Below, one piece after another: positions 40,646-50,438 of a stretch of 64,000 nucleotides of DNA; positions within the stretch are counted from its first letter, which is position 1, and each line of letters begins with the position of its first letter. This DNA is from CAZUDO01 sp964618895 (GTDB lineage Bacteria > Desulfobacterota > Binatia > DP-6). Location: NCBI GenBank assembly GCA_964618895.1, contig CAZUDO010000057.1, forward strand, positions 243,581-307,580. The letters are read 5' to 3'. A program made the position numbers and the translations under genes. The notes under the pieces are model-generated. The model was given only the letters and a program-made list of their open reading frames with translations. It made no database searches and was not told the DNA's origin.

Positions 40646-43006
40646 TCAACGTCCCGCGTCGCGCTGCGCCCAGGTCCAGCCGGTGATGCCCAGCCCCTTC
40701 TTGGCGTTGTAGCCGGTCGATGCGTACTGCACCTTGCCGGTACCGTCGACGAGCACGAACGTGGGTGTGCCGTTGACGCCGTAGGCGAGGAAGGCCTTCC
40801 GGAACTCGTCGGTGGCGACCGTGGCCGGGAACGGCTTGTCGAAAGTCTTGAAGAACGGGTCGAGCTGATCCGCCAGCTCGTCGGTGACCGCGATGACCGC
40901 GGTTTTGGTCTCGTCGGCGTAGGCGAGCAGCTCGGGCAGCGCCGCTTTGCACGGGGCGCACCAGGTGGCCCAGAAGAACAGGAGGTGGGGCGTGCCGGTC
41001 GCCAGGGACGGCGGCAGCTCGCCGCGGTAGGCGCTCAGGGCGAACGGCGGGGCGGGGCTGCCCTCCTTCGGCGGACCGGGCAGCGCCGGCCACTGCAGCG
41101 GCGAGGGCTTCGGGACCAGGGTCAGCTGCAACTCGCGGGTCTCGCGGCGGACGACCAGGGGCGCGGGGGCATCTACCCGCGACAGCATGGTCCACTCGCG
41201 GATATGGTTCTTCTCGGTGAACGGGGCCCCGACCGGGCCGATGACGATGTCGCCCACCTCGAAGCCCGCGGCCTGTGCCGGCGAGTCGGGGTAGATCGTC
41301 ATCACGGCGGTCGCGCCCTCACCGAGATGGCTCGTCTCACGCTGCGCGGGGGTGAGCGCCTTGAAGCGGATGCCCATCCACGCCGGCTGCACCTTCTCGG
41401 CCACGCGCAGGTCCTCCGCGTACTGCGGGAAGGGTTCGTGACGGGCGAGGGCGGGAATGGAGACGGGCAGAGGCTCGCCGGAACCGAGAGTCAGGTCCTC
41501 GCAGCTGCCGAGGGCGTCATGGGCCGCGCGCTCCGTTGGACTGCCGCGCGTGGCGAGATACTCGCGTCCGGCGATCGTGGTGAGCAGCGCGCGCATGCGC
41601 AGCACCACGCCCAGGCGCACCTCCATGCGATAGCTGGCGGCCGAAGCCGCGTCGGACTTCTTGCGCAGCAACTGCAGGCGCGCCTGCGTGCGGGTGTCGT
41701 CGCGGGTGTACGTGGTGAGGGCGCGCAGCAGGTCGGTCAGGAGCGTGCTGGAGGCCGCCGGCTCGAGCTTGGACAGGTCCTGGGCGGACAGGGTCTTCCC
41801 CCAGTCGGGCAACGCCTGCACGAAGCGGTCGAGGTTGGCCTCGGCGGCGTCCCCGAAAGCGCCCTTCCACGCCTTCGAGTATTCCTTCAGGCCGCCGCTC
41901 ACGTCGGGTAGCCGTTTGGTCTGCTCGTCCAGCTCGGCGAGGGACCGCGGGCTGAACATGCCGAACGCGAACGCGATCCGGTCGAGCAGGCGGATCTCCC
42001 GCTCCCAGTGCGCCTTGTCGCGCCAGGCGTGGCGCAGCAGGCCGTCGATGAAGGCCGTCGGCTCCTCGCCGGCGGCCTTGGCCGCGCGCCCGAGAAGATC
42101 GCGCAGGAACTCGTCGCTGGTGCGGATGGGCACGTCGGGGGTGCGGTCGGTCTCGAGCACCTCGGTATGCGCCGCCGGGAAGCTCGGCCGCTCGCGCAGG
42201 GCCTCGAGGAAGTGGAACGAGTAGCCGACGTTGTCCTTGCCGCGGTTCTCGGGGTAGCAGCCGTAGGCGGGCCGGTCGGCGACGGTGGCGAAGTAGCCGC
42301 ACACGTTGCCCTCTGGTAACGCCCCGGCGGGCCCGTCGGCCAGATGGGTGAAGGCGCCCGAGTAGCACTGCGACATGAGGGCCACCACGCGCACGCCGGG
42401 GTCGAAGCGGTCGAGCGCGGCCCGGAGGTCCTTCACGCCGAGCTTCTCGTCCTCGCCCCACAGGACGATGTGGTTGTCGTTCAAGTCGTCGGCGTTCTTG
42501 GTGCCGTGGTCGGTGACGTAGAGGAGGAGCGTGTCGCCCGGACGGAGCTGGGCCCGGGCCTCGTCGAGCCAGGCCAGGATGGCCGCCTTGGTGGCGGGGT
42601 GGAGGCTATAGCCGGGGACCGCGCCGTCGGTGTACGTGACCGGCCGGCCGAGGGGGCCTTCCACCCGCGTGCCCCGCAAGAGCCAGAAGTCGGGGGCGTC
42701 CTGCGCCTCGCGCACGGCGACGTCGGCGGTCGGGTCGGCGCCGTCGGCATTGAACAGCGCGATCTGCTCGGGCCGGACGCCCACCGAGGCCAGGTAGTCG
42801 ACCAGCTGGCGCACGTGCAGGAGATGCGACTGGAAGTTCTGCGGCGGCCGGCCGCCGCCGTTGATGACCAGGGCGTGGAACCGCGATGGCTGCCACGGGA
42901 CGGCGGTGGCAGGGCTGGGGGGAAGCTCGGGCGGCTGGGCCCGGCAGCCGGTCGCGAGCGCGACCACCAGCGCCACGGCGAGCGCGCGCCGGGTGCGCAC
43001 GCTCAC
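40646..43006 (-). CDS. Caspase-like protease, PDZ and thioredoxin fusion lipoprotein
   Basis: The 786-residue protein starts at GTG 43006 (or 43000) with a lipoprotein signal (ALAVALVVALATGC, Cys21). Residues about 41-230 form a C14/C13-type cysteine-protease domain with the likely dyad His167 (YVTDHGTK) and Cys214 (MSQCYSGAF). A helical region follows, then a PDZ domain near 541-632 (MGIRFKAL, TIYPDSPAQAAGFEVGDIVIGPV) and a TlpA-like thioredoxin domain from about 648 with WCAPC (Cys683, Cys686) and cis-Pro748 in NGTPTF. It probably faces the periplasm from a membrane. A single chain with protease, PDZ and disulfide domains is unusual; substrates are unknown. Confidence 0.82.
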   Translation of the reverse strand: MSVRTRRALAVALVVALATGCRAQPPELPPSPATAVPWQPSRFHALVINGGGRPPQNFQSHLLHVRQLVDYLASVGVRPEQIALFNADGADPTADVAVREAQDAPDFWLLRGTRVEGPLGRPVTYTDGAVPGYSLHPATKAAILAWLDEARAQLRPGDTLLLYVTDHGTKNADDLNDNHIVLWGEDEKLGVKDLRAALDRFDPGVRVVALMSQCYSGAFTHLADGPAGALPEGNVCGYFATVADRPAYGCYPENRGKDNVGYSFHFLEALRERPSFPAAHTEVLETDRTPDVPIRTSDEFLRDLLGRAAKAAGEEPTAFIDGLLRHAWRDKAHWEREIRLLDRIAFAFGMFSPRSLAELDEQTKRLPDVSGGLKEYSKAWKGAFGDAAEANLDRFVQALPDWGKTLSAQDLSKLEPAASSTLLTDLLRALTTYTRDDTRTQARLQLLRKKSDAASAASYRMEVRLGVVLRMRALLTTIAGREYLATRGSPTERAAHDALGSCEDLTLGSGEPLPVSIPALARHEPFPQYAEDLRVAEKVQPAWMGIRFKALTPAQRETSHLGEGATAVMTIYPDSPAQAAGFEVGDIVIGPVGAPFTEKNHIREWTMLSRVDAPAPLVVRRETRELQLTLVPKPSPLQWPALPGPPKEGSPAPPFALSAYRGELPPSLATGTPHLLFFWATWCAPCKAALPELLAYADETKTAVIAVTDELADQLDPFFKTFDKPFPATVATDEFRKAFLAYGVNGTPTFVLVDGTGKVQYASTGYNAKKGLGITGWTWAQRDAGR

Positions 43007-43019
43007 GGCCGCAGGGACG

Positions 43020-43586
43020 CTACCGGCGGGCCGGGCGGTAGTCGATCCACCAGGCCGGGGTCTCTCCCAGACGCGTCGTGACCGCGGTGCGCAGCTTGGC
43101 GTAGTCGCCCTGCAGGGCGGCGTGGCGATCGGCGAGCTCCTTGCGCTGCTCGCGCAGGCGCTTCTCGTCGTCGGATTCCACCGTCGGGTCGCCGCCGACG
43201 CCGCCGGTCTCGACGCTGCCACGGGCGCGATCGGCACGCAGGCGGGCGTCGCCGGCGAGGCGGGCGTCCAGGGCGGCGAGGCGGCGCTCGACGTCGCGCA
43301 GGCCGCGCTCGATCGAGGTGCGCTGCAGCGAGGCCTGGGTGGAGAAGGTGCCCGCATCGTCAGCCGACGCACCCGTCGCTGCCTGCTGCTCGCCGGCGGG
43401 GGTCGCCGGGGCCGCGGAGGGCGTGGAGTCGGAGTCGGTCATGACCACCCGCTGCCCGCCCGGGGCGACCGTGTTCGAGTAGTGCACCGCGCCGCTCTTG
43501 TCGGTCCAGGTGAAGATCTCCCCCGCACGCACGGGTGTCCCGAAGGCACCCAGGGCGAGGACCGCCAGCGCCACTATCCGCATCAT
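43020..43586 (-). CDS. DUF4124 periplasmic protein
   Basis: The 188-residue protein has a signal peptide (MMRIVALAVLALGAFGTPVRA) and the DUF4124 motif EIFTWTDKSGAVHYSNT just after it. The rest is a Ser/Ala-rich linker followed by a charged coiled-coil helix (RGLRDVERRLAALDARLAG ... EKRLREQRKELADRHAALQGDYAKL). DUF4124 domains are common on exported proteins of unknown role. It lies 13 bases upstream of the caspase-like gene, so both may act together at the envelope. Confidence 0.82.
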   Translation of the reverse strand: MMRIVALAVLALGAFGTPVRAGEIFTWTDKSGAVHYSNTVAPGGQRVVMTDSDSTPSAAPATPAGEQQAATGASADDAGTFSTQASLQRTSIERGLRDVERRLAALDARLAGDARLRADRARGSVETGGVGGDPTVESDDEKRLREQRKELADRHAALQGDYAKLRTAVTTRLGETPAWWIDYRPARR

Positions 43587-43613
43587 CCGCCACCTCCCAC
43601 CGGGCGGGCATCG

Positions 43614-45050
<1,437 letters not shown>

Positions 45051-45055
45051 CGGCG

Positions 45056-47014
45056 CTACTCGTCTTCTTCGCGGAGCTTCGCCAGGACGGAGTAGTCCTC
45101 GAGCGTCGTGGTGTCGCCCATGGTCTCCTTGCCGGCGGCAACGTCGCGCAAAAGACGGCGCATGATCTTGCCGCTGCGGGTCTTGGGCAAGGAGTCGGTG
45201 AAGCGTAGGTCGTCGGGGCGGGCAAAGGCGCCGATCTCCTTGGTGACGTGGGCGCGGAGCTCCTGGCGGAGTTCCTCAGTGGCCTGGCGACCCGATTCCA
45301 GGGTGACGAAGGCCGCGATGGCCTGGCCCTTGAGATCGTCTGGCCGGCCGACCACGGCGGCCTCGGCCACCGCGGGATGCGACACCAGCGCGCTCTCCAC
45401 CTCCATGGTCCCGAGGCGGTGTCCGGCGACGTTCACCACGTCGTCGATGCGACCCATCACCCAAAAATAGCCGTCGGCGTCCCGCCGCGCGCCGTCGCCG
45501 GTGAAGTAGATGCCCGGCATCTGGCTCCAGTACTGCTGCGTGTAGCGCTCGGGGTCGCCGTAGACGGTGCGCAGCATGCCGGGCCACGGGCGCGTGATGA
45601 CCAGATAGCCGCCCTGGTTCGGGCCGAGCGTCGTGCCATCACGGCTGCGGATATCGGGGACCACGCCGGGCAGTGGCAAGGTGGCGGAGCCGGGCTTGGT
45701 GGGCGTGGCGCCCGGAAGCGGCGCGATCATGATGCCGCCCGTCTCCGTCTGCCACCAGGTATCGACGATCGGGCAGCGTTCCTTGCCGATGACGCGGTGG
45801 TACCACATCCACGCCTCGGGGTTGATCGGCTCGCCGACGGTACCGAGGAGCCGGAGCGACGACAGATCGTGCCGCCGCGGCCACTGCTCGCCCCACTTGC
45901 TGAAGGCGCGGATGGCGGTCGGCGCCGTGTAGAAGACGGTCACGCCGAGGTCGTCGATGATCTGCCACAGGCGATCCGGCTGCGGGTGGTTGGGCGCCCC
46001 TTCGTACATGACCGATGTGGCCCCGTTGGAGAGGATGCCGTAGACCACGTAGCTGTGCCCGGTGACCCAGCCGATGTCGGCCGTGCACCAGTAGGTGTCC
46101 TCTTCGCGGAGATCGAACACCCACTGCGCGCTGAGGGTGGCGTGCAGGAGGTAGCCGCCGGTGGTGTGCACCACGCCCTTCGGCTTCCCGGTGGTGCCGC
46201 TGGTGTAGAGGATGAAGAGGGGATGCTCGCTGTCGAACGGCTCGGCGGGGCAGGTAGCAGACGCCGATGCCATCAGCTCGTGCCACCAGTGGTCCCGCCC
46301 GCCGTGCATCGGCACCGCATCGCCGGTGCGACGCACCACCACCACGCCCTTCACCGTCGGTACGGCGGCGAGCGCCGCGTCGACGTTGGCTTTGAGCGGG
46401 ACCACCGCCCCGCGCCGGTAACCGCCGTCGGCGGTGACGACCACGGTGGCCTGCGCGTCGTTCATGCGGTCGCGGAGCGCCTCGGCCGAGAAGCCGCCGA
46501 AGACGACGCTGTGGATGGCGCCGATGCGGGCGCAGGCGAGCATGGCGACCGCGGCCTCCGGGATCATCGGCAGGTAGATGCCGACGCGATCGCCTGCCCT
46601 GACCCCGAGACCCTTCAGCACGTTCGCGAAGCGGCACACGTCGCGGTGGAGCTCGTGGTAGGTGAGGACGCGGGTGTCGCCGGGCTCGCCCACCCAGATG
46701 AGCGCGGCCTTGTTGCGGCGCGGCCCGGCCAGATGCCGATCGAGGCAGTTGGCGGCGAGATTGAGCTTGCCGCCGACGAACCATTTGGCGAACGGCGGCT
46801 GCCAGTCGAGCACGCGCTCCCAGGGCGCGTCCCAGTGCAGCACCTCCGTCGCCATATCGGCCCAGAACCCCTCGGGGTCGTCCACTGAGCGGCGGTAGAT
46901 CTCGTCGTAGCGTGCGCGGCTGGGGATACGGGCGCGCTGGCTGAACGCGGCCGGCGGTGGGAAGACGCGGTGCTCCTGCAATACGGAGTCGATGGTGGCC
47001 TGGCTGTCGCTCAT
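45056..47014 (-). CDS. acs: Acetyl-CoA synthetase
   Basis: The 652-residue ANL enzyme makes acetyl-CoA from acetate, ATP and CoA. It has the P-loop YTSGTTGKPKGVVHTTGGYLL, VFYTAPTAIR, DTWWQTETGG (acetate pocket with Trp), the hinge YFWVMGRIDDVVNVAGHRLGTMEVE and the C-terminal catalytic-Lys region TRSGKIMRRLLRD, a known acetylation site in the family. Length fits Acs. It probably supports acetate use or recovery of CoA esters from the catabolic operon. Confidence 0.95.
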   Translation of the reverse strand: MSDSQATIDSVLQEHRVFPPPAAFSQRARIPSRARYDEIYRRSVDDPEGFWADMATEVLHWDAPWERVLDWQPPFAKWFVGGKLNLAANCLDRHLAGPRRNKAALIWVGEPGDTRVLTYHELHRDVCRFANVLKGLGVRAGDRVGIYLPMIPEAAVAMLACARIGAIHSVVFGGFSAEALRDRMNDAQATVVVTADGGYRRGAVVPLKANVDAALAAVPTVKGVVVVRRTGDAVPMHGGRDHWWHELMASASATCPAEPFDSEHPLFILYTSGTTGKPKGVVHTTGGYLLHATLSAQWVFDLREEDTYWCTADIGWVTGHSYVVYGILSNGATSVMYEGAPNHPQPDRLWQIIDDLGVTVFYTAPTAIRAFSKWGEQWPRRHDLSSLRLLGTVGEPINPEAWMWYHRVIGKERCPIVDTWWQTETGGIMIAPLPGATPTKPGSATLPLPGVVPDIRSRDGTTLGPNQGGYLVITRPWPGMLRTVYGDPERYTQQYWSQMPGIYFTGDGARRDADGYFWVMGRIDDVVNVAGHRLGTMEVESALVSHPAVAEAAVVGRPDDLKGQAIAAFVTLESGRQATEELRQELRAHVTKEIGAFARPDDLRFTDSLPKTRSGKIMRRLLRDVAAGKETMGDTTTLEDYSVLAKLREEDE

Positions 47015-47087
47015 GGGGGTCCCCTCCGGGGGCGGTTCGGGCGCGTAGGGTAGTGGCGCCGCCGCGGGGCTGCAAGCGGCGGGGCGC

Positions 47088-48182
47088 CTACCGTTCCGGG
47101 AGCTCGCATGCCTCGCCGCCCGTCCACTCGGCGCCGACCTGGAACGGCACGCTCACCGACCAGGTGAGGCCGAAGGTGCAGAAGTACAGGGCGTGGTGCC
47201 CCGACTCGCCGCCGGCCACGGCGATCAGGAACTGCTCCGGGCGCGCCGCCAGCGGGACCACGTTGCCGTCGACATACCCCAGGCGCTCGAGCTTCGGCCA
47301 GTGCGCGCGGTGCCAGCGCTCGATCGGCGTGCGCGTCCACTCCAGCAGCATGCGTTGCATGGCGGGCACGTCGATGCCGTCGCGCGCGATCTTGTGGGCG
47401 AAGTCGGGGCAGAGGAGGAGCAGCATGTCGCCCTTGTCGGGCGCCACCAGGACCTTGTTGTTGCCGATCCAGTCGATCGAGTGGGCCAGGATCCAGATCA
47501 GTTCCTCGCCGGTCTCGGCGTAGATGTCGGCGATGTCCTGGGTGCCGGTGGCGCAGGTGGCGGTGAGGACGCTGTCGGTGGGCGCGAAGCCGCGGCGGAC
47601 GTGGAACGGCGCCCACGGGCTGCGCTCCTCCCACTCGCCGAAGCAGAGCGAGACGCGACCGGGCTGGCCGAAGACCGACTTCGACACCGCCCCCGGGATG
47701 GCGCCGCCGATGTTCCGCATGACCAGGCGGAGCGCGCGCCCGATGGTGGCGTTGGCGCGTCCGTTCTGGCCGAGGCACGAGTAGCCGCACTCGATGCCGA
47801 GCGCGGCGCGCGCCGGACCGTTCAGCATGAGCGCCGGCGTGGCACTGCAGGTGGTGGTGTTCAGGGCGTAGAGATTGAACGCCGGCGTGCACACGGCCTC
47901 GACGGCGGCGATCACGGCGGGCAGACCGGCGGGCTGGCAGCCGGCCAGGACGGCGTTGACGGCGATCTTCTCCACCGTCGCCTCGCCCCGGCGGGGCTCG
48001 ACCACGCCCACCACGTGCGCGGGCGGGAGCGGTGTGCCGTCGAGCATCGCCTGCACGCGGGCTTCCGTCGGCGGGATGACGGGCAGGCCGTCGCCCCAGC
48101 CCTGCGCCTCGACGTACGCCAGCACCGCCTCGGTGTCGTCGGGGACCGAACGCAGCTCGGAGAGGAGCGTGCCGCGGGCCAT
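47088..48182 (-). CDS. Cysteine-containing conserved protein, UGSC operon partner
   Basis: The 364-residue soluble protein starts three bases after the selenoprotein stop, so it is translationally linked. Cys residues at about 82, 98, 112, 132 and 136 (GIECGYSCLGQN) fall in an otherwise hydrophobic, enzyme-like core (GDGLPVIPPTEARVQAML, LMLNGPARAALG, GFAPTDSVLTATCATGTQDIADIYAETGEELIWI). I do not recognise the family. The pairing with a UGSC protein suggests a shared redox or thiol-substrate pathway, but nothing in the sequence names the substrate. No signal peptide is visible. Confidence 0.75.
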   Translation of the reverse strand: MARGTLLSELRSVPDDTEAVLAYVEAQGWGDGLPVIPPTEARVQAMLDGTPLPPAHVVGVVEPRRGEATVEKIAVNAVLAGCQPAGLPAVIAAVEAVCTPAFNLYALNTTTCSATPALMLNGPARAALGIECGYSCLGQNGRANATIGRALRLVMRNIGGAIPGAVSKSVFGQPGRVSLCFGEWEERSPWAPFHVRRGFAPTDSVLTATCATGTQDIADIYAETGEELIWILAHSIDWIGNNKVLVAPDKGDMLLLLCPDFAHKIARDGIDVPAMQRMLLEWTRTPIERWHRAHWPKLERLGYVDGNVVPLAARPEQFLIAVAGGESGHHALYFCTFGLTWSVSVPFQVGAEWTGGEACELPER

Positions 48183-48185
48183 GGC

Positions 48186-48728
48186 TCAGTCCCCGGTGCC
48201 GAGAAGCGCGAGCAGCTCGGCGAAGTGGGCGCGGGCGATCTCACGCACCTCGGCCTCCGGGCGCGATTCCATGGGGTGGGGCAGGACAAGGAGCCGCAGA
48301 TCGGGATAGCCGTGGGCACGTGCTGCCGTGCGCGCCAGGTTCTCGAACACGCGCGTGACCACCGCCACCGCCGGCGTGCCCTCGCGCTCGCAGACCACCG
48401 TGTCGTGGACACTCCACGACGTGCACGACCCTCACGTGCCGAGACCGACGACCGCCGCGTCCACCCGGCGCGCGAACGCGATCACCTTGGCGCTCTCCGC
48501 GTCCGGGGCGCCGATGCGGGCCTCGGGATCGAAGACGACCACGTCGCGGACGCCGAGCTGGGCGTACGCCAGGCTGCGCAGCTCGTCGGCATACTGGAGG
48601 AACGATCGCCAGGCGCGGTCGACGCGAATGCCGAGGACGCGGTCGCGGAGCGTCCCGCACGGCGGCGCGAGCGGGTGCGCGTCCTGTGGGCCGAGGGCGA
48701 CGGGGGAGAGGATGTCGATGGTGTTCAT
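48186..48728 (-). CDS. UGSC-family selenoprotein (Sec at residue 99)
   Basis: A frame opens at ATG 48728 (GAGG upstream) and runs 98 codons to VVGLGT, then TGA at 48434-48432, then continues GSCTSWSVHDTVVCEREG to a stop at 48186. The junction reads U-G-S-C, the defining motif of the UGSC family, where the in-frame TGA is selenocysteine; Cys102 would form a selenenylsulfide pair. A SECIS hairpin starts 11 bases after the TGA. Total 180 residues. Standard translation gives two fragments of 98 and 70 residues, hiding the gene. Function is unknown; a selenol redox role is likely. Incorporation requires SelA-D elsewhere in the genome. Confidence 0.88.
48402..48434 (-). promoter_or_regulatory. Bacterial SECIS element with its UGA codon
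   Basis: After the TGA (48434-48432) and 11 bases comes GTCGTGG (48420-48414), a five-base loop AGTGT (48413-48409) and CCACGAC (48408-48402): a perfect 7-bp stem. The loop starts 18 bases after the TGA and has G as its second base, within the known bacterial SECIS rules (16-37 bases, G among the first two loop positions). The stem lies in the coding region, as SelB requires. Confidence 0.82.
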
Positions 48729-48760
48729 GTCGCCTCGCTAGCGGGGGGACGGGCCGGGGG

Positions 48761-50335
48761 TCAAGGAGGGTTGACCACGTCCCACACCGCAATCACGCCG
48801 TCGTTGTCGCCCGAGACGAGACCGCCGGCCGTCCAGGTGAGGGCCGTGACGGCCGCGTCGCTCCGGCGCAGCGTGGCGGCGACGGCCCCGGTCTCCGGAT
48901 CGAGCACCAGGATGGCGCCGTCCTGCGTCCCGGCGGCTACCCGCCGGCCGTCGGCGCTCACGGCGAGCGCCTGGATGCGGGCGTCGAGTCGGCGCGTGAC
49001 CACCAGGTTGCCGGCGGCGGTGGTCCACGCGCGCAGGCTGCCGTCGGCGCCGACGGTCCACAGGCGCTCGCCGCCGAAGGTGAGGTACTCGACCGGATGG
49101 TAGGCCTCGGACAGGCGGCGGGGCGGCGCGCCGCCGCGGAGATCGAACACGAAGATGGTCCCGGCCTCGGTGCCGACGGCGGCATAGGCCCCGTCGGCGG
49201 TGATCGCGACCCCGGCTGCGTCGCCGTCGATGGGGAGGCGGCCGACCACGACGCCGTCGGCCGGCCGCATCAGATAGGCGACCGGATCGGCGAAGGTGGA
49301 CACCAGCAGCCGCCCGCCGTCGGGTGCCCAGGCGACGCGCCGGAGGCGATCGCCCGGGCTCGGCAGCTTGCGGGCGAGGCGGCCGCTGGTGGTCTCGAAG
49401 ATCAACACGCGCGTGGGCAGGACCGCCGCGAGCTCGCGGCCGTCGGGGCTGACGGCCAGATCCTGGGCCGAGTCGTCGTGCGGCACGGGGGCGCCGGGAG
49501 GCACCGCTGGCTGGGGGATCACGAACCCAACGCCGAGCGTGACGGCGGGCAGGTGCCAGGCGGAAACCCCGAAGTCGCCGACGGCGACGAACACGGTGGC
49601 GCCGTCGGGGGCCGAGACCAGGGCGGTGATCGGGGTCGGGTAGGCGATCGTGCAGCGGGGGCTGCCGGGTGCCGGAGGAGTGACCGGGACGCAGCCGGCA
49701 TTCGGGCTGGCGGCGCCCGGCGTGGCCGCGCCGAGCGGCAGCACGAAGTTCATGTCGACGGGCGGGTTGCCGGTGCGCTCCAGCCGGACCTGGGCACGCA
49801 CGGTGCTGCCCGCCGGCCGCGGTCCAGCGGCCTCGAGGGCGTCACCGTTGGCGGCCAGGGCGAAGCTGCGGCGCCCGTCAGGCAGGTCGAGGGTGACCTC
49901 GCCGGTGGCGCTCGCGGCCGGGAGAGGCTGCCGCCACACGTCGCTCAGGTAGATGCGTACCTGGCCGGACGGCGCCGCCACCGCCTCGACATGCAGCAGG
50001 CCGACCATGGTCACCACGCCGCCGTGATGGGGCGTGTGGTCGTGAATGCCCGCCCGGGGCGCGCCCGCCCGCGCCAGCGGGGTGATGCGGGTCACGACCA
50101 CCTGGTCGCCCTCGATGACGACCTCGAAGCGCACCCGCGTGCCGGCCAGCACGCCGCCCAGCACCTCCGGCGCACGCACCGGAAACCGCATGCGCATGGC
50201 GCCCATCACGCCCGGGATCTCCCCGTGATCGATGGTCAGGTGCAGGGGCGGCTCCAGCGTCACCACCTCGCCCTCGCCGGTGTGGGTCGATGGGCCGCAC
50301 CCGAGGCACAGCGCCAGGAGGAGGAGTCGCAGCAC
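48761..50335 (-). CDS. CusF-like domain plus WD40 propeller lipoprotein
   Basis: The 524-residue protein (GTG at 50335) has a lipoprotein-like signal (LRLLLLALCLGC). Next is a CusF-type domain, TIDHGEIPGVMGAMRMRFPV followed by GTRVRFEVVIEGDQVVVTRI. His and two Met match copper ligands of CusF, while the usual Trp is a Met here. A region with HHGGVVTMVGLLHVE comes next, then a WD40/YVTN propeller (ALVSAPDGATVFVAVGD, AWAPDGGRLLVSTF, AVSADGRRVAAGTQDG). A copper or silver response or scavenging role at the periplasm is likely. The fusion is unusual. Confidence 0.8.
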   Translation of the reverse strand: MLRLLLLALCLGCGPSTHTGEGEVVTLEPPLHLTIDHGEIPGVMGAMRMRFPVRAPEVLGGVLAGTRVRFEVVIEGDQVVVTRITPLARAGAPRAGIHDHTPHHGGVVTMVGLLHVEAVAAPSGQVRIYLSDVWRQPLPAASATGEVTLDLPDGRRSFALAANGDALEAAGPRPAGSTVRAQVRLERTGNPPVDMNFVLPLGAATPGAASPNAGCVPVTPPAPGSPRCTIAYPTPITALVSAPDGATVFVAVGDFGVSAWHLPAVTLGVGFVIPQPAVPPGAPVPHDDSAQDLAVSPDGRELAAVLPTRVLIFETTSGRLARKLPSPGDRLRRVAWAPDGGRLLVSTFADPVAYLMRPADGVVVGRLPIDGDAAGVAITADGAYAAVGTEAGTIFVFDLRGGAPPRRLSEAYHPVEYLTFGGERLWTVGADGSLRAWTTAAGNLVVTRRLDARIQALAVSADGRRVAAGTQDGAILVLDPETGAVAATLRRSDAAVTALTWTAGGLVSGDNDGVIAVWDVVNPP

Positions 50336-50438
50336 GGGCGAGCCTTTGCCAAAGGCGGGCGGCGGGGTCAACGCCCGTCCGGATTTTCTACTGGACACCC
50401 CGCCGCGGGCGGTGCTACGCGAGCCGCGAGAACGCGCG

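Noticed and set aside
48432..48434. The TGA between two minus-strand frames read as a nonsense mutation or sequencing error
   Set aside because: Reading through gives exactly the UGSC motif, and a well-placed SECIS-type stem follows. A chance mutation would not produce both.
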